Positions 45,701 to 55,582 of a DNA stretch of 64,000 nt are shown in pieces. Numbering within the stretch: the first letter of the stretch is position 1; the number at the start of each line of letters is the position of its first letter. Made by a program: the position numbers and the translations under genes. The notes under the pieces are model-generated. The model had not been told where the DNA came from. It worked only from the letters and a program-made list of their open reading frames with translations, and did not search any database. The DNA comes from Pandoraea pneumonica (GTDB lineage: Bacteria > Pseudomonadota > Gammaproteobacteria > Burkholderiales > Burkholderiaceae), in assembly GCF_902459645.1 (NCBI RefSeq), contig NZ_CABPSK010000001.1:1736001-1800000 (forward strand), given 5' to 3'.

Positions 45701-47680
45701 TCAGATGTCGGCTTCGACCTCATTGCCCTTGGCTTCGAGCCAGCTACGGCGTTGTGCCGCCTCGCCCTTGCCCATGAGCATGTTCATGCGCGATACCGTC
45801 GCATCGAAATCGAGCGTGCCCAATGCGACCGGGCTCAGGCGGCGCGTGTCGGGGTTCATCGTCGTTTCCCACAACTGCTCGGCACTCATCTCGCCCAGCC
45901 CCTTGAAGCGGCTGATCGACCACGCTGATTCCTTCACGCCGTCCTTGCGCAGTTTGTCGAGGATGGCTTCGAGTTCGCCTTCATCGAGCGCGTAAAGCTT
46001 CTGCGCCGGCTTCTTGCCACGGGCCGGGGCGTCGACGCGATACAACGGCGGACGCGCCACATACACATGCCCCGTCGCAATCAGTTGCGGGAAGTGACGG
46101 AAGAACAACGTGAGCAGCAGCACTTGAATGTGCGAGCCGTCGACGTCAGCATCGGACAAGATACAAATCTTGCCGTAGCGCAAATTCGAGAGGTCCGGCG
46201 TATCGTTCGGGCCGTGCGGATCGACACCGATGGCCACCGCGATATCGTGCACTTCGTTGTTCGCGAAGAGACGGTCGCGCTCGGTTTCCCACGTGTTGAG
46301 CACCTTGCCGCGCAGCGGCAGAATCGCTTGAAATTCTTTGTCACGGCCCATCTTCGCCGAACCGCCCGCCGAGTCGCCCTCGACCAAAAACAGTTCGTTG
46401 CGCGTGATGTCTTCGGTTTCGCAATCGGTCAGCTTGCCGGGCAGCACGGCCACGCCCGAGCTCTTTTTCTTCTCGATCTTCTGACCGGCGCGCGTACGCG
46501 CCTGCGCCTGACGAATCACCAACTCGGCGAGCTTCTTGCCGTGCTCGACGTGATGGTTGAGCCACAACTCCAATGCGGGGCGCGTGAACGACGACACCAG
46601 ACGTACCGCGTCGCGGCTGTTCAGGCGCTCCTTGATCTGGCCTTGGAATTGCGGATCGAGCACCTTCGCCGAGAGGACGAACGAGACGCGCGAGAAGACG
46701 TCTTCAGGCAGCAGCTTCACGCCCTTGGGCTGAAGGTTATGCAATTCGATGAAGCCGCGCACCGCTTGAAACAGACCTTCGCGAAGGCCGGATTCGTGCG
46801 TGCCGCCAGCGGGGGTCGGAATCAGGTTGACGTACGACTCGCGAACGGGTGCGCCGTCTTCGGTCCATGCGACCACCCACGCCGCGCCTTCGCCTTCGGC
46901 AAAGCTGTCTTCGCTGCCGTCGGCAAAGCGTTCGCCCTCGAACAGCGGAATCAGCGGCTCGGCACCGTTGAGCGATTCGACGAGATAGCCGCGCAGGCCC
47001 TGCTCGTAGAACCACGTCTGTTCGTCGCCGTTCTTTTCCTGACGCAGCGTCACGCGCACGCCCGGCAGCAGCACGGCCTTCGAGCGCAGCAGGCGTTGCA
47101 GTTCGCTGAGCGGCAGCGTCGGGCTATCGAAGTATTTGGTGTCCGGCCACACGGTGACGCGCGTGCCGCTCTTCTTTTCGCCGCGCTGCGACGGGCGCGA
47201 ATGCAATGCGACGCTGACGTTACCGCCGTCGGCGAATTCGAGATCGGAGACCTGACCGTCGCGCCACACGGTGACCGCGAGCCGCGTCGCCAACGCGTTC
47301 GTCACCGACACGCCCACACCGTGCAAGCCGCCCGAGAACGTGTAGGCGCCACCGGCAGCCTTATCGAACTTGCCGCCGGCATGCAGGCGCGTGAAGACGA
47401 TTTCAACGACCGGCACACCCTCTTCCGGGTGAATACCGACGGGAATGCCACGGCCGTCGTCTTCGACGCTGACCGAGCCATCCTTGTGCAGCGTGACGAG
47501 AATTTGTTTACCGAAGCCACCCAACGCCTCGTCCGACGCGTTGTCGATGACTTCCTGAATAACGTGCAGCGGATTCTCGGTGCGGGTGTACATGCCCGGG
47601 CGCTGCTTGACCGGCTCAAGTCCTTTCAGAACCTTGATGGAAGCTTCGCTGTATTGGGCAGGCGTGTTTTTTTTCGACAT
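45701..47680 (-). CDS. parE: DNA topoisomerase IV subunit B
   Basis: A 659-residue ATPase subunit of topoisomerase IV. The GHKL domain has EVIDNASDEALGGFG and VEDDGRGIPVGIH. The TOPRIM domain has LFLVEGDSAGGSAKMGRD and LSDADVDGSHI, with the acidic Mg-binding residues in DADVDG. The C-terminal YRFKGLGEM-like motif is present (ISRFKGLGEMSAEQLWETTM). An inverted pair of DnaA-type boxes lies 34-56 bases upstream of the start. Confidence 0.97.
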   Translation of the reverse strand: MSKKNTPAQYSEASIKVLKGLEPVKQRPGMYTRTENPLHVIQEVIDNASDEALGGFGKQILVTLHKDGSVSVEDDGRGIPVGIHPEEGVPVVEIVFTRLHAGGKFDKAAGGAYTFSGGLHGVGVSVTNALATRLAVTVWRDGQVSDLEFADGGNVSVALHSRPSQRGEKKSGTRVTVWPDTKYFDSPTLPLSELQRLLRSKAVLLPGVRVTLRQEKNGDEQTWFYEQGLRGYLVESLNGAEPLIPLFEGERFADGSEDSFAEGEGAAWVVAWTEDGAPVRESYVNLIPTPAGGTHESGLREGLFQAVRGFIELHNLQPKGVKLLPEDVFSRVSFVLSAKVLDPQFQGQIKERLNSRDAVRLVSSFTRPALELWLNHHVEHGKKLAELVIRQAQARTRAGQKIEKKKSSGVAVLPGKLTDCETEDITRNELFLVEGDSAGGSAKMGRDKEFQAILPLRGKVLNTWETERDRLFANNEVHDIAVAIGVDPHGPNDTPDLSNLRYGKICILSDADVDGSHIQVLLLTLFFRHFPQLIATGHVYVARPPLYRVDAPARGKKPAQKLYALDEGELEAILDKLRKDGVKESAWSISRFKGLGEMSAEQLWETTMNPDTRRLSPVALGTLDFDATVSRMNMLMGKGEAAQRRSWLEAKGNEVEADI

Positions 47681-47713
47681 AGCGTGACTGAATTGGGGTA
47701 CGACGCCCGGTGC

Positions 47714-47736
47714 TTATCCACACAAGCTGTGGACAA
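47714..47736. promoter_or_regulatory. Inverted pair of DnaA boxes upstream of parE
   Basis: TTATCCACA (47714-47722) is a perfect DnaA box, followed after 5 bases by TGTGGACAA (47728-47736), the reverse of TTGTCCACA, a near-consensus box. Together they form a dyad immediately before parE. Confidence 0.65.
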
Positions 47737-47824
47737 CCACGGGGAAAACCCATTAACACATGAGAAAAGTGACGCCGGATCAACGACTTGCATTGCCGCG
47801 CCCACTTATTAGGCAGCCAACCGG

Positions 47825-47880
47825 TGAGGCGCGCCTCAAAAGTACAGGGCCGCGTCCAATGGATCGCGGCCTATTGTACT
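47825..47880. other. Two adjacent palindromes between parE and uup
   Basis: TGAGGCGCGCCTCA (47825-47838) is a perfect 14-base palindrome. It is followed at 47841-47880 by a long imperfect hairpin AGTACA-GGCCGCG ... CGCGGCC-TATTGTACT. On the minus strand the large hairpin is followed by TTTT, so it may be the uup terminator; the smaller palindrome is unexplained. The rest of the 252-base gap holds the DnaA-box pair and the parE promoter region. Confidence 0.55.
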
Positions 47881-47932
47881 GTCACTCGTAACGCGCCAGC
47901 GTGACGAGTGACTTGGCGGATGATACGAACGC

Positions 47933-49864
<1,932 letters not shown>

Positions 49865-49957
49865 GTGTCGGGAAACGGGTGAACTGCGATGGAGGATATT
49901 GTAGTGCCGGGCGCGAACGCCCGGCCCCGGTGTGGGTTCGACGGCAACGGCAGCTTA

Positions 49958-50428
49958 CTAAGAGGCACGCGCCGGTGCGCGCAGCATCTCGATATGCAAA
50001 ATACCGTCTTCGTCGTAGGGCTCACTCGACTTCACGAAGCCGAATTCGCCGTAAAACTTTTCCAGATGCGCCTGCGCGCCAATGCGCAGCGGCGCCTCGG
50101 GCCATTGCACTTCGGCAACGGCGATGGCCCGGGCAAGCAAGACACGCCCAAGCCCTGTGCCACGATGCGACGCCGCCGTGATCACACGGCCGATCGACGC
50201 TTCGTCGTAGGCAAGTCCCGGCGGTAGCAAGCGCAAATAGGCAGCGATCTGAGGCTGATCGTCGGCGTCGCGCACTTGCGCCAGCAGGTGCAGGCTGTGG
50301 ATGTCACGTCCGTCGATGTCCTGATACGGGCAGTTCTGCTCGACCACGAATACCGCGTTCCGTGCGGCCAACACGCGGTAAAGCAGTGTGCTGCCCAGTT
50401 CATCGAACGACTTGCACATCCATTCCAT
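49958..50428 (-). CDS. elaA: GNAT-family N-acetyltransferase ElaA
   Basis: A 156-residue ElaA-type acetyltransferase. The start CKSFDELGSTLLYRVLAARNAVFVVEQNCPYQDIDGRDIHSLHL is distinctive; the acetyl-CoA-binding segment is RVITAASHRGTGLGRVLLARAI. The C-terminus ends HIEMLRAPA. Its substrate is unknown. It lies upstream of uup with a 93-base gap in the same direction. Confidence 0.93.
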   Translation of the reverse strand: MEWMCKSFDELGSTLLYRVLAARNAVFVVEQNCPYQDIDGRDIHSLHLLAQVRDADDQPQIAAYLRLLPPGLAYDEASIGRVITAASHRGTGLGRVLLARAIAVAEVQWPEAPLRIGAQAHLEKFYGEFGFVKSSEPYDEDGILHIEMLRAPARAS

Positions 50429-50519
50429 TGCCGACTCTCCAGCCTTGCTTTGCGAAAGCCGGGACTATAGCACCGTCGCAGCGCGGCGATGCCGTCGATC
50501 ACACAGGGGGTGGGGAGTT

Positions 50520-50753
50520 TTACTGATAGTAGACGATGCCCTGCTCGATGTCGGCGCGCGCATTGCGCTCTGCGTCGTCGAGGGCGTTGCCTTGCGTGGC
50601 GAAGCCGTAGGCGGTCTGCACTTGATAGGCGCCCACTTTCTCCATGCCATGCCCGGTCGGGCGGTGAATCTCGTAGAACGCGTCCCAGCGGGCGTTGTCA
50701 CGCTCCACGGCACGGATGCTGTACTGGAATTCTTGGTATTGCGTTGTTTTCAT
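50520..50753 (-). CDS. Small hypothetical protein
   Basis: A 77-residue protein (MKTTQYQEFQYSIRAVERDN ... ERNARADIEQGIVYYQ), no signal or membrane segment. The start at 50753 is supported by AAGGAA 8 bases upstream. The pattern 'xxYxIRxVERDxxRWDAFYEIHRP' recurs in short Burkholderiales proteins of unknown function, as I remember it. It lies alone, at the edge of a hairpin-rich 495-base gap. Confidence 0.7.
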   Translation of the reverse strand: MKTTQYQEFQYSIRAVERDNARWDAFYEIHRPTGHGMEKVGAYQVQTAYGFATQGNALDDAERNARADIEQGIVYYQ

Positions 50754-51248
50754 TTTGGTTTCCTTCTTACTGCAAAAAATATGACTGATAACTAATCCCT
50801 CTCGAATCGGCTTACGGTGATGAGAGTGCAAACTCGCACAAATGTTTCCGTGAAGTGCACGCAGCCTAATGGTCGAATGTGACAAACACGCGACATTTCC
50901 GTGACTGACATGTCACTGAAGATACAGATAGACCGGTTCCAGCGTCCTGCGGACGAAGCAACCTGTAGCACTTCCTATTTCGGGGGTCGAAGCCTGCTAT
51001 CCCTCCAGGGACAGCGGCTGAAACGTCAAATCTGACACACCTGACGTTCAAGTTGGCATGTAACGAGCTGGGAACGCCCGACACATCTGTGTAGTGATTA
51101 TCGTGTCGCGGACCTGCTGTTGCCGGGCGTCGCCCGGCATCTCATGCCACTGGAGACTGCATCGAGACGTCCAAAATTGACGGACGGATAAATGCAGATG
51201 GCGAATGATAGCAGGTTTTTTGTGGCAGCGCACAAAAGTTAGTGAGCG
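50754..51248. other. 495-base hairpin-rich intergenic region
   Basis: No credible gene. Five inverted repeats lie within about 240 bases: GTGAC..GTCAC (50901-50916), CGTCC-TGC-GGACG (50943-50955), GCTATCCCT-CC-AGGGACAGC (50996-51015, one mismatch), AACGTCA..TGACGTT (51022-51048) and TGCCGGGCG-T-CGCCCGGCA (51121-51139). None is followed by a clear T-run. The region is more AT-rich than its neighbours. It may hold promoters for the genes on either side or a structured RNA. Confidence 0.45.
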
Positions 51249-51764
51249 CTACGGCGTGGCTTCCCGGTCGTCGATTTTCGCCAGCACCCAATACATGTAG
51301 CCCGCGAACGCCCCGAAGACCACGTGCCCCACCACCATCATCCAGGTACGCGACTCGATGAACCACGGGAACAACTGTGTCATCACGTAGAAATTGACGA
51401 CGTACACCACCAGACCGAACACGCCCCCGGCAATGGCCACCGTGGGCACGTCGGAGTCGAGCCGGAACGGCGCGATGATGGCGCCGAGCACCACGCCAAG
51501 CACGACACCGATGGCCGCATGCACCATCAGCGCCATGGCGACGATGGAGACATCGAACGTCGGCGGCAACGACAAGATGCCCGGGCCGAGCACGATGGCA
51601 GCCACCATGCGCGGCGGCACCCAAGGGCTCTGGCCGGTGACCAGCAATACCATGAGCATTTCGACGGCGGAGAAGAAAGCGCAGGCCACGAAGCCGGCGA
51701 CCGCTGCGGCGGCCCAATCGGGCGACCGGTGCGTATAGCGGTGCGAGTGGAGGTGCAGTTCCAT
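51249..51764 (-). CDS. Conserved membrane protein of unknown function
   Basis: A 171-residue inner-membrane protein with four hydrophobic segments (AAAVAGFVACAFFSAVEMLMVLLV, ALMVHAAIGVVLGVVLGAIIA, AIAGGVFGLVVYVVNFYVM, VGHVVFGAFAGYMYWVLA) and a His-rich N-terminus MELHLHSHRYTH. The start at 51764 has a GGGAGGA site. No enzyme motif is visible. It is divergent from a 59-residue membrane protein gene (51901). Confidence 0.75.
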   Translation of the reverse strand: MELHLHSHRYTHRSPDWAAAAVAGFVACAFFSAVEMLMVLLVTGQSPWVPPRMVAAIVLGPGILSLPPTFDVSIVAMALMVHAAIGVVLGVVLGAIIAPFRLDSDVPTVAIAGGVFGLVVYVVNFYVMTQLFPWFIESRTWMMVVGHVVFGAFAGYMYWVLAKIDDREATP

Positions 51765-51900
51765 GATGTCCTCCCAGAAGGACCGCCAGCGGGGCCGGCA
51801 GTGTTTTCAGGATAGGACAATCTCGGCGCAATGGCGGGGCCAGCCACTATATACTTGACCCCACACCCGCCACCGGCGGGGACTTTCGGGGAGATATCGT

Positions 51901-52080
51901 ATGTCCCTTATCGGCCTGCTTGTCGGACTCGTGCTGCTCGGCATTCCCATCTGGCGCATTCTGACCCGGCTTGGCTTCTCACCATGGCTCACGGTGCTGG
52001 CCTTCATTCCGGTCGTCAACATCATTTCCCTCTGGTTGCTCTCTTACGCCAACTGGCCCGGCCAGCGCTCGTCGCCCTGA
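51901..52080 (+). CDS. Small two-helix membrane protein (59 residues)
   Basis: Begins MSLIGLLVGLVLLGIPIWRI and ends LLSYANWPGQRSSP: two hydrophobic helices (residues 2-17 and 30-48) joined by a short loop RILTRLGFSPW. ATG at 51901 has GGGGAG 7 bases upstream, and a terminator follows 50 bases after the stop, so it is a complete small transcription unit. It is under 60 codons and easily missed by gene finders. Function unknown. Confidence 0.75.
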   Translation: MSLIGLLVGLVLLGIPIWRILTRLGFSPWLTVLAFIPVVNIISLWLLSYANWPGQRSSP

Positions 52081-52129
52081 AGCACGTTCGCCGGGTTCGG
52101 CACGCTGAACCCGGCCCGATCGTGTCCGG

Positions 52130-52157
52130 ACTGCCGCGCCTGCGGCAGTTCTTTTTA
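52130..52157 (+). terminator. Terminator after the 59-residue gene
   Basis: CTGCCGC-GCC-T-GCGGCAG hairpin (52131-52148) followed by TTCTTTTT. Confidence 0.85.
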
Positions 52158-52267
52158 CAAATTGCTGCACCGCGCTGGCGAATAGCGCGTATCACGTGAG
52201 TCGACGCTCGCCCGTGGTGCAGTGCGGTACGGTAGAATATTCGGCAAATTCCGAACACTGGACTGGC

Positions 52268-53986
52268 ATGAGCACAGAGCTGACCGCGGCATCCAATTTC
52301 ATCCGCAACATCATTGACGAAGACAACCGCTCGGGCAAATGGGGCCAGCGCGTCGAGACGCGCTTCCCGCCGGAGCCCAACGGCTACCTTCACATCGGTC
52401 ACGCCAAGGCGATCTGCGTGAACTTCGGCATGGCGCGCGACTACGGTGGCGTGTGCCATCTGCGCTTTGACGACACCAACCCCGAGAAGGAAGAAACCGA
52501 ATACGTCGACTCCATCATCGAGATGGTGAAGTGGCTCGGCTTCAGCTACGACACGCCGGGCAAGGAACACCTTTATTTCGCCAGCGACTACTTCGAGACG
52601 CTGTATCAAGGCGCCGAGATGCTGATCCAGCGCGGCAAGGCCTACGTCGACAGCCAGAGCTTCGAAGACATGCGCGCCAATCGCGGCTCGCTGACCGAGC
52701 CGGGCAAAGATTCGCCGTTCCGCAATCGCACTGTCGAAGAGAACCTCGACCTGTTCCGCCGCATGCGCGCGGGCGAGTTCGCCGACGGCACGCACGTGCT
52801 GCGCGCCAAGATCGATATGTCGTCGCCGAACATCAATCTGCGCGATCCGGCGATCTATCGTATTCGTCATGCGCATCACCATCGTACGGGCGACGCCTGG
52901 TGCATCTATCCGATGTACACGTATGCGCACCCGCTCGAAGACGCCATCGAGAACATCACGCACAGCCTGTGCACGCTCGAGTTCGAAGATCAGCGTCCGT
53001 TCTACGACTGGGTGCTTGCCGAGCTGGCCGATGCAGGCCTGTTCACGCGTCCGATGCCGCAACAGATCGAATTCGCGCGTCTGCAACTGACGTATGCGAT
53101 CACCAGCAAGCGCAAGCTGCGTCAACTGGTCGATGAAAAGCACGTCGACGGCTGGGACGATCCGCGTATGCCGACCCTCGTCGGCCTGCGCCGTCGCGGC
53201 TTCTCGCCGGAAAGCCTGCAACTGTTCTGCGATCGCATCGGCGTGGCCAAGTCGGCCTCGTGGATCGATATGAGCATTCTCGAGGGCGCCCTGCGTGACG
53301 ACCTCGACCCGAAGGCACCGCGTGCAACCGCCGTGCTCGATCCGCTCAAGTTGATCATCGACAACTATCCGGTGGGCCAGCAGGAAGACTGCCACGCCCC
53401 GGTGCACCCGCACTTCCCGGAGCGCGGCATGCGCACGTTCCCGATCTCGCGCGAGCTGTGGATCGAACGTGAAGACTTCCAGGCCGAACCGGTCAAGGGC
53501 TTCTTCCGCCTGTTCCCGGGCAATAAGGTGCGTCTGCGCTATGGCTATGTCGTGGAGTGCACGGGCTTCGATACCGACGCAGACGGCAACGTGACGGCGG
53601 TGCATTGCAACTACTTTGAAGACAGCCGCTCGGGCACGCCGGGGGCTGACAACTACAAGGTCAAGGGCAACATCCACTGGGTGAGCGCGCTGCATGCGCT
53701 GGCGGCTGAAGTGCGTATCTACGATCGTCTGTTCCTCGATCCGCACCCGGATGCTGGCGAGAAGAATTTCCTCGACGCGTTGAACCCGAACGCCAAGCGC
53801 GTGACGCAAGCCTATGTCGAACCGGGCCTGCTCAATTTCGCTCCCGAAGACCGCGTGCAATTCGAGCGCCACGGCTATTTCGTGGCGGATCGTCACGACT
53901 CGGTCCCGGGCAAGCCGGTGTTCAACCGTATCGTGTCGCTCAAGGACAACTGGGCAGCCAAGCCAGCCAAGGGCGGCGGCAAGTAA
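52268..53986 (+). CDS. glnS: Glutaminyl-tRNA synthetase
   Basis: A 572-residue class I aminoacyl-tRNA synthetase that charges tRNA-Gln directly. The HIGH-type motif is PNGYLHIGHAK near residue 43, and the KMSKS equivalent is ITSKRKLRQL near 285. The C-terminal anticodon-binding beta-barrels are complete. The ATG at 52268 fits the family start (ASNFIRNIIDEDN); 24 upstream codons in frame are not conserved. A hairpin terminator follows. Confidence 0.97.
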   Translation: MSTELTAASNFIRNIIDEDNRSGKWGQRVETRFPPEPNGYLHIGHAKAICVNFGMARDYGGVCHLRFDDTNPEKEETEYVDSIIEMVKWLGFSYDTPGKEHLYFASDYFETLYQGAEMLIQRGKAYVDSQSFEDMRANRGSLTEPGKDSPFRNRTVEENLDLFRRMRAGEFADGTHVLRAKIDMSSPNINLRDPAIYRIRHAHHHRTGDAWCIYPMYTYAHPLEDAIENITHSLCTLEFEDQRPFYDWVLAELADAGLFTRPMPQQIEFARLQLTYAITSKRKLRQLVDEKHVDGWDDPRMPTLVGLRRRGFSPESLQLFCDRIGVAKSASWIDMSILEGALRDDLDPKAPRATAVLDPLKLIIDNYPVGQQEDCHAPVHPHFPERGMRTFPISRELWIEREDFQAEPVKGFFRLFPGNKVRLRYGYVVECTGFDTDADGNVTAVHCNYFEDSRSGTPGADNYKVKGNIHWVSALHALAAEVRIYDRLFLDPHPDAGEKNFLDALNPNAKRVTQAYVEPGLLNFAPEDRVQFERHGYFVADRHDSVPGKPVFNRIVSLKDNWAAKPAKGGGK

Positions 53987-54021
53987 GTTCGCCCGAGGCC
54001 TCCCGGGCTCTCGTTGCAAGC

Positions 54022-54055
54022 AAAACCCGCGTCACTGTGCGCGGGTTTTGTGTTT
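54022..54055 (+). terminator. Terminator after glnS
   Basis: AAAACCCGCG ... CGCGGGTTTT followed by GTGTTTTT. Confidence 0.9.
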
Positions 54056-54259
54056 TTGGGCGTCTTGGGGAGGCGGCATTGTCGTCGCCCATATCTCCTG
54101 CGCAGCACGCCTGATACGGACTATAACGAGCGCGCACGCCCATACGCGTGGGTTCAGCGTAAGCTCGCGCCAATCGTCCATTGCCTATGGCATCGAACAT
54201 TGATCGGCAGCGGATATCGTCCAGACCGTCTGGCTCCTGATCGCTCGAACCGCCGCCTC

Positions 54260-55210
54260 ATGCCCCCGCCCCATTCGTCGCCACATCCACCACTTCCGCC
54301 CCCGATGCCTACGCCCCCACTGTCGGCATCGGCCGCGCCTGCCTTCGCACTGCACCGCTGGTTGAAGGGCGAACTAGGCAGTGTGACGGCGCATTTCGCG
54401 CAGATCTATTTCATTCCATCGGCCGGTATCGGCATGCTGTTATTCGCCGTACTGTGGCTCGCCGATCGCCCGGCGGCCCTCATGGGGCTGGCTGCGAGCG
54501 TCGGCGCTACATTTATAGCGCTAGTGCTGCGCCTGCCACGCGATGCCCGGCGCAACGGCCTGTTCGGCTACAACGGCGCATTGACCGGCATCGCCTTCGG
54601 CGCGCTATGGCAGCCCGATATCGCGCTCGCCGTTTGGCTTTCCGTGTGTGTTGGCTTAACGGTCATCGCGTCGGCGGAACTCGCCCGCCGCCAGCTTCCA
54701 GCGCTCACGGGCCCCTTCGTCGGCGTCATGGCACTTTCCTGGGCCATGCAGCCTTGGCTTGGCTTGTTGCCGCGTGCCAGTGCGTTCGCGTGCGATACGG
54801 GCACGCCGGGCTTCGTATTCTGCTCGGTGGGTCAGGTCGTCTTCGTGGGGCCGCTCGTGCTCGGTTTGCTCACGTGGTACGTGCTGGCGCTGTGGAACGC
54901 TCGCGCAACCGTCTGGGCACTGGCAGCAGGCATCGCGACATGGCTTGGCATCGCTTTGCTGGCGCAACACTGGCCCGCGCTGGCGGTACAAGCGGGCGGC
55001 ATCGGTGTGAATGGTTTTTTGGCCGCCCTCGGTCTTGGCGTGTTTCACCGCAGCCCTGCGGTGCGATTAGCCGGTGCGGTGCTCGCCGGGCTGATTTGCG
55101 TGGCGCTGGGCAGCCTGCTCGCACCGATTGGCTGGCCGTACTTCACGCTGCCGTTCAACCTCGCGGTCTGGACGCTGCTCGTGCTCACGCGCAACGTCAA
55201 TCCGCGATGA
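54260..55210 (+). CDS. Urea transporter family protein
   Basis: A 316-residue inner-membrane protein of the UT (urea transporter) family with about ten helices. The two-fold repeat is visible in IYFIPSAGIGMLLFAVLWLADRP... NGLFGYNGALTGIAFGALWQPD and GGIGVNGFLAALGLGVFHRSP. ATG at 54260 follows a Pro-rich lead (PPPHSSPHPPLPPPMPTPP); a later ATG (MPTPPLS) is possible. No urease genes are in the window. It is convergent with phr, with a structured region between. Confidence 0.88.
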   Translation: MPPPHSSPHPPLPPPMPTPPLSASAAPAFALHRWLKGELGSVTAHFAQIYFIPSAGIGMLLFAVLWLADRPAALMGLAASVGATFIALVLRLPRDARRNGLFGYNGALTGIAFGALWQPDIALAVWLSVCVGLTVIASAELARRQLPALTGPFVGVMALSWAMQPWLGLLPRASAFACDTGTPGFVFCSVGQVVFVGPLVLGLLTWYVLALWNARATVWALAAGIATWLGIALLAQHWPALAVQAGGIGVNGFLAALGLGVFHRSPAVRLAGAVLAGLICVALGSLLAPIGWPYFTLPFNLAVWTLLVLTRNVNPR

Positions 55211-55213
55211 ACC

Positions 55214-55245
55214 AAAAAAAAGCCCGAAACCTCTCGGTTTCGGGC
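55214..55245 (-). terminator. Intrinsic terminator on the minus strand
   Basis: Perfect arms GCCCGAAACC (55222-55231) and GGTTTCGGGC (55236-55245) around TCTC. On the minus strand the stem is followed by eight U; on the plus strand there is no T-run, so it serves minus-strand transcription only. Confidence 0.92.
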
Positions 55246-55500
55246 ACTCGCTTGTCGCTAACCCCGTGATTCGAAGCTGCCGTCTGAGCGGCAAAGGTGT
55301 TTAGCTTCCCCGTAGTGTGGTTTTGGCCTGCCCTCGCTCGTATGTCGAGCACTTCCATCGGTCTTGCTCTGCTTCCTCCCTGACACCGGCGGCGATGACC
55401 TACGCCCCCCGACGTGACCTCCGCTACCGTTGCCCAGACCTCTTTCGTGTCTTACCTCTATCAACGGATGACGGAGAAGAAAGTTGACCGGGGTATACAC
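55214..55500 (-). ncRNA. Candidate structured RNA downstream of phr
   Basis: A 372-base gap (55211-55582) that contains a minus-strand transcript-like unit. It has a possible -10 (TATATAT, 55504-55510) with predicted start near 55497, then several stem-loops: GGCG..CGCC, GCTCG-ACATA-CGAGC and GCCG-CTCAGA-CGGC. It ends in a perfect 10-base-pair terminator with eight U. There are at least four GGA motifs, some in predicted loops. It resembles neither 4.5S, 6S, tmRNA nor RNase P RNA in my reading. It may be an independent sRNA or a long phr 3' region. Confidence 0.5.
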
Positions 55501-55582
55501 CGATATATATGCAGGTTTGCCGCCGCGTTTTTCGACAGGTTTTCCGCAGGTTAGCCGCGCGTATCGCCAATTCGACGCAATT

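Noticed and set aside
50866-51084. A 72-codon minus-strand frame in the hairpin-rich gap
   Set aside because: It crosses several inverted repeats, lacks a ribosome-binding site and has no recognisable sequence.
55325-55375. A GTCAGG..GGAAGCAG stretch resembling the SRP RNA (4.5S) domain
   Set aside because: The GGAA tetraloop stem and its pairing partner are missing, so it is not a functional ffs gene; the likeness is probably chance.
55258-55500. An 80-codon minus-strand frame within the candidate RNA
   Set aside because: No ribosome-binding site, odd composition and no homology by eye; the region is better explained as structured RNA.
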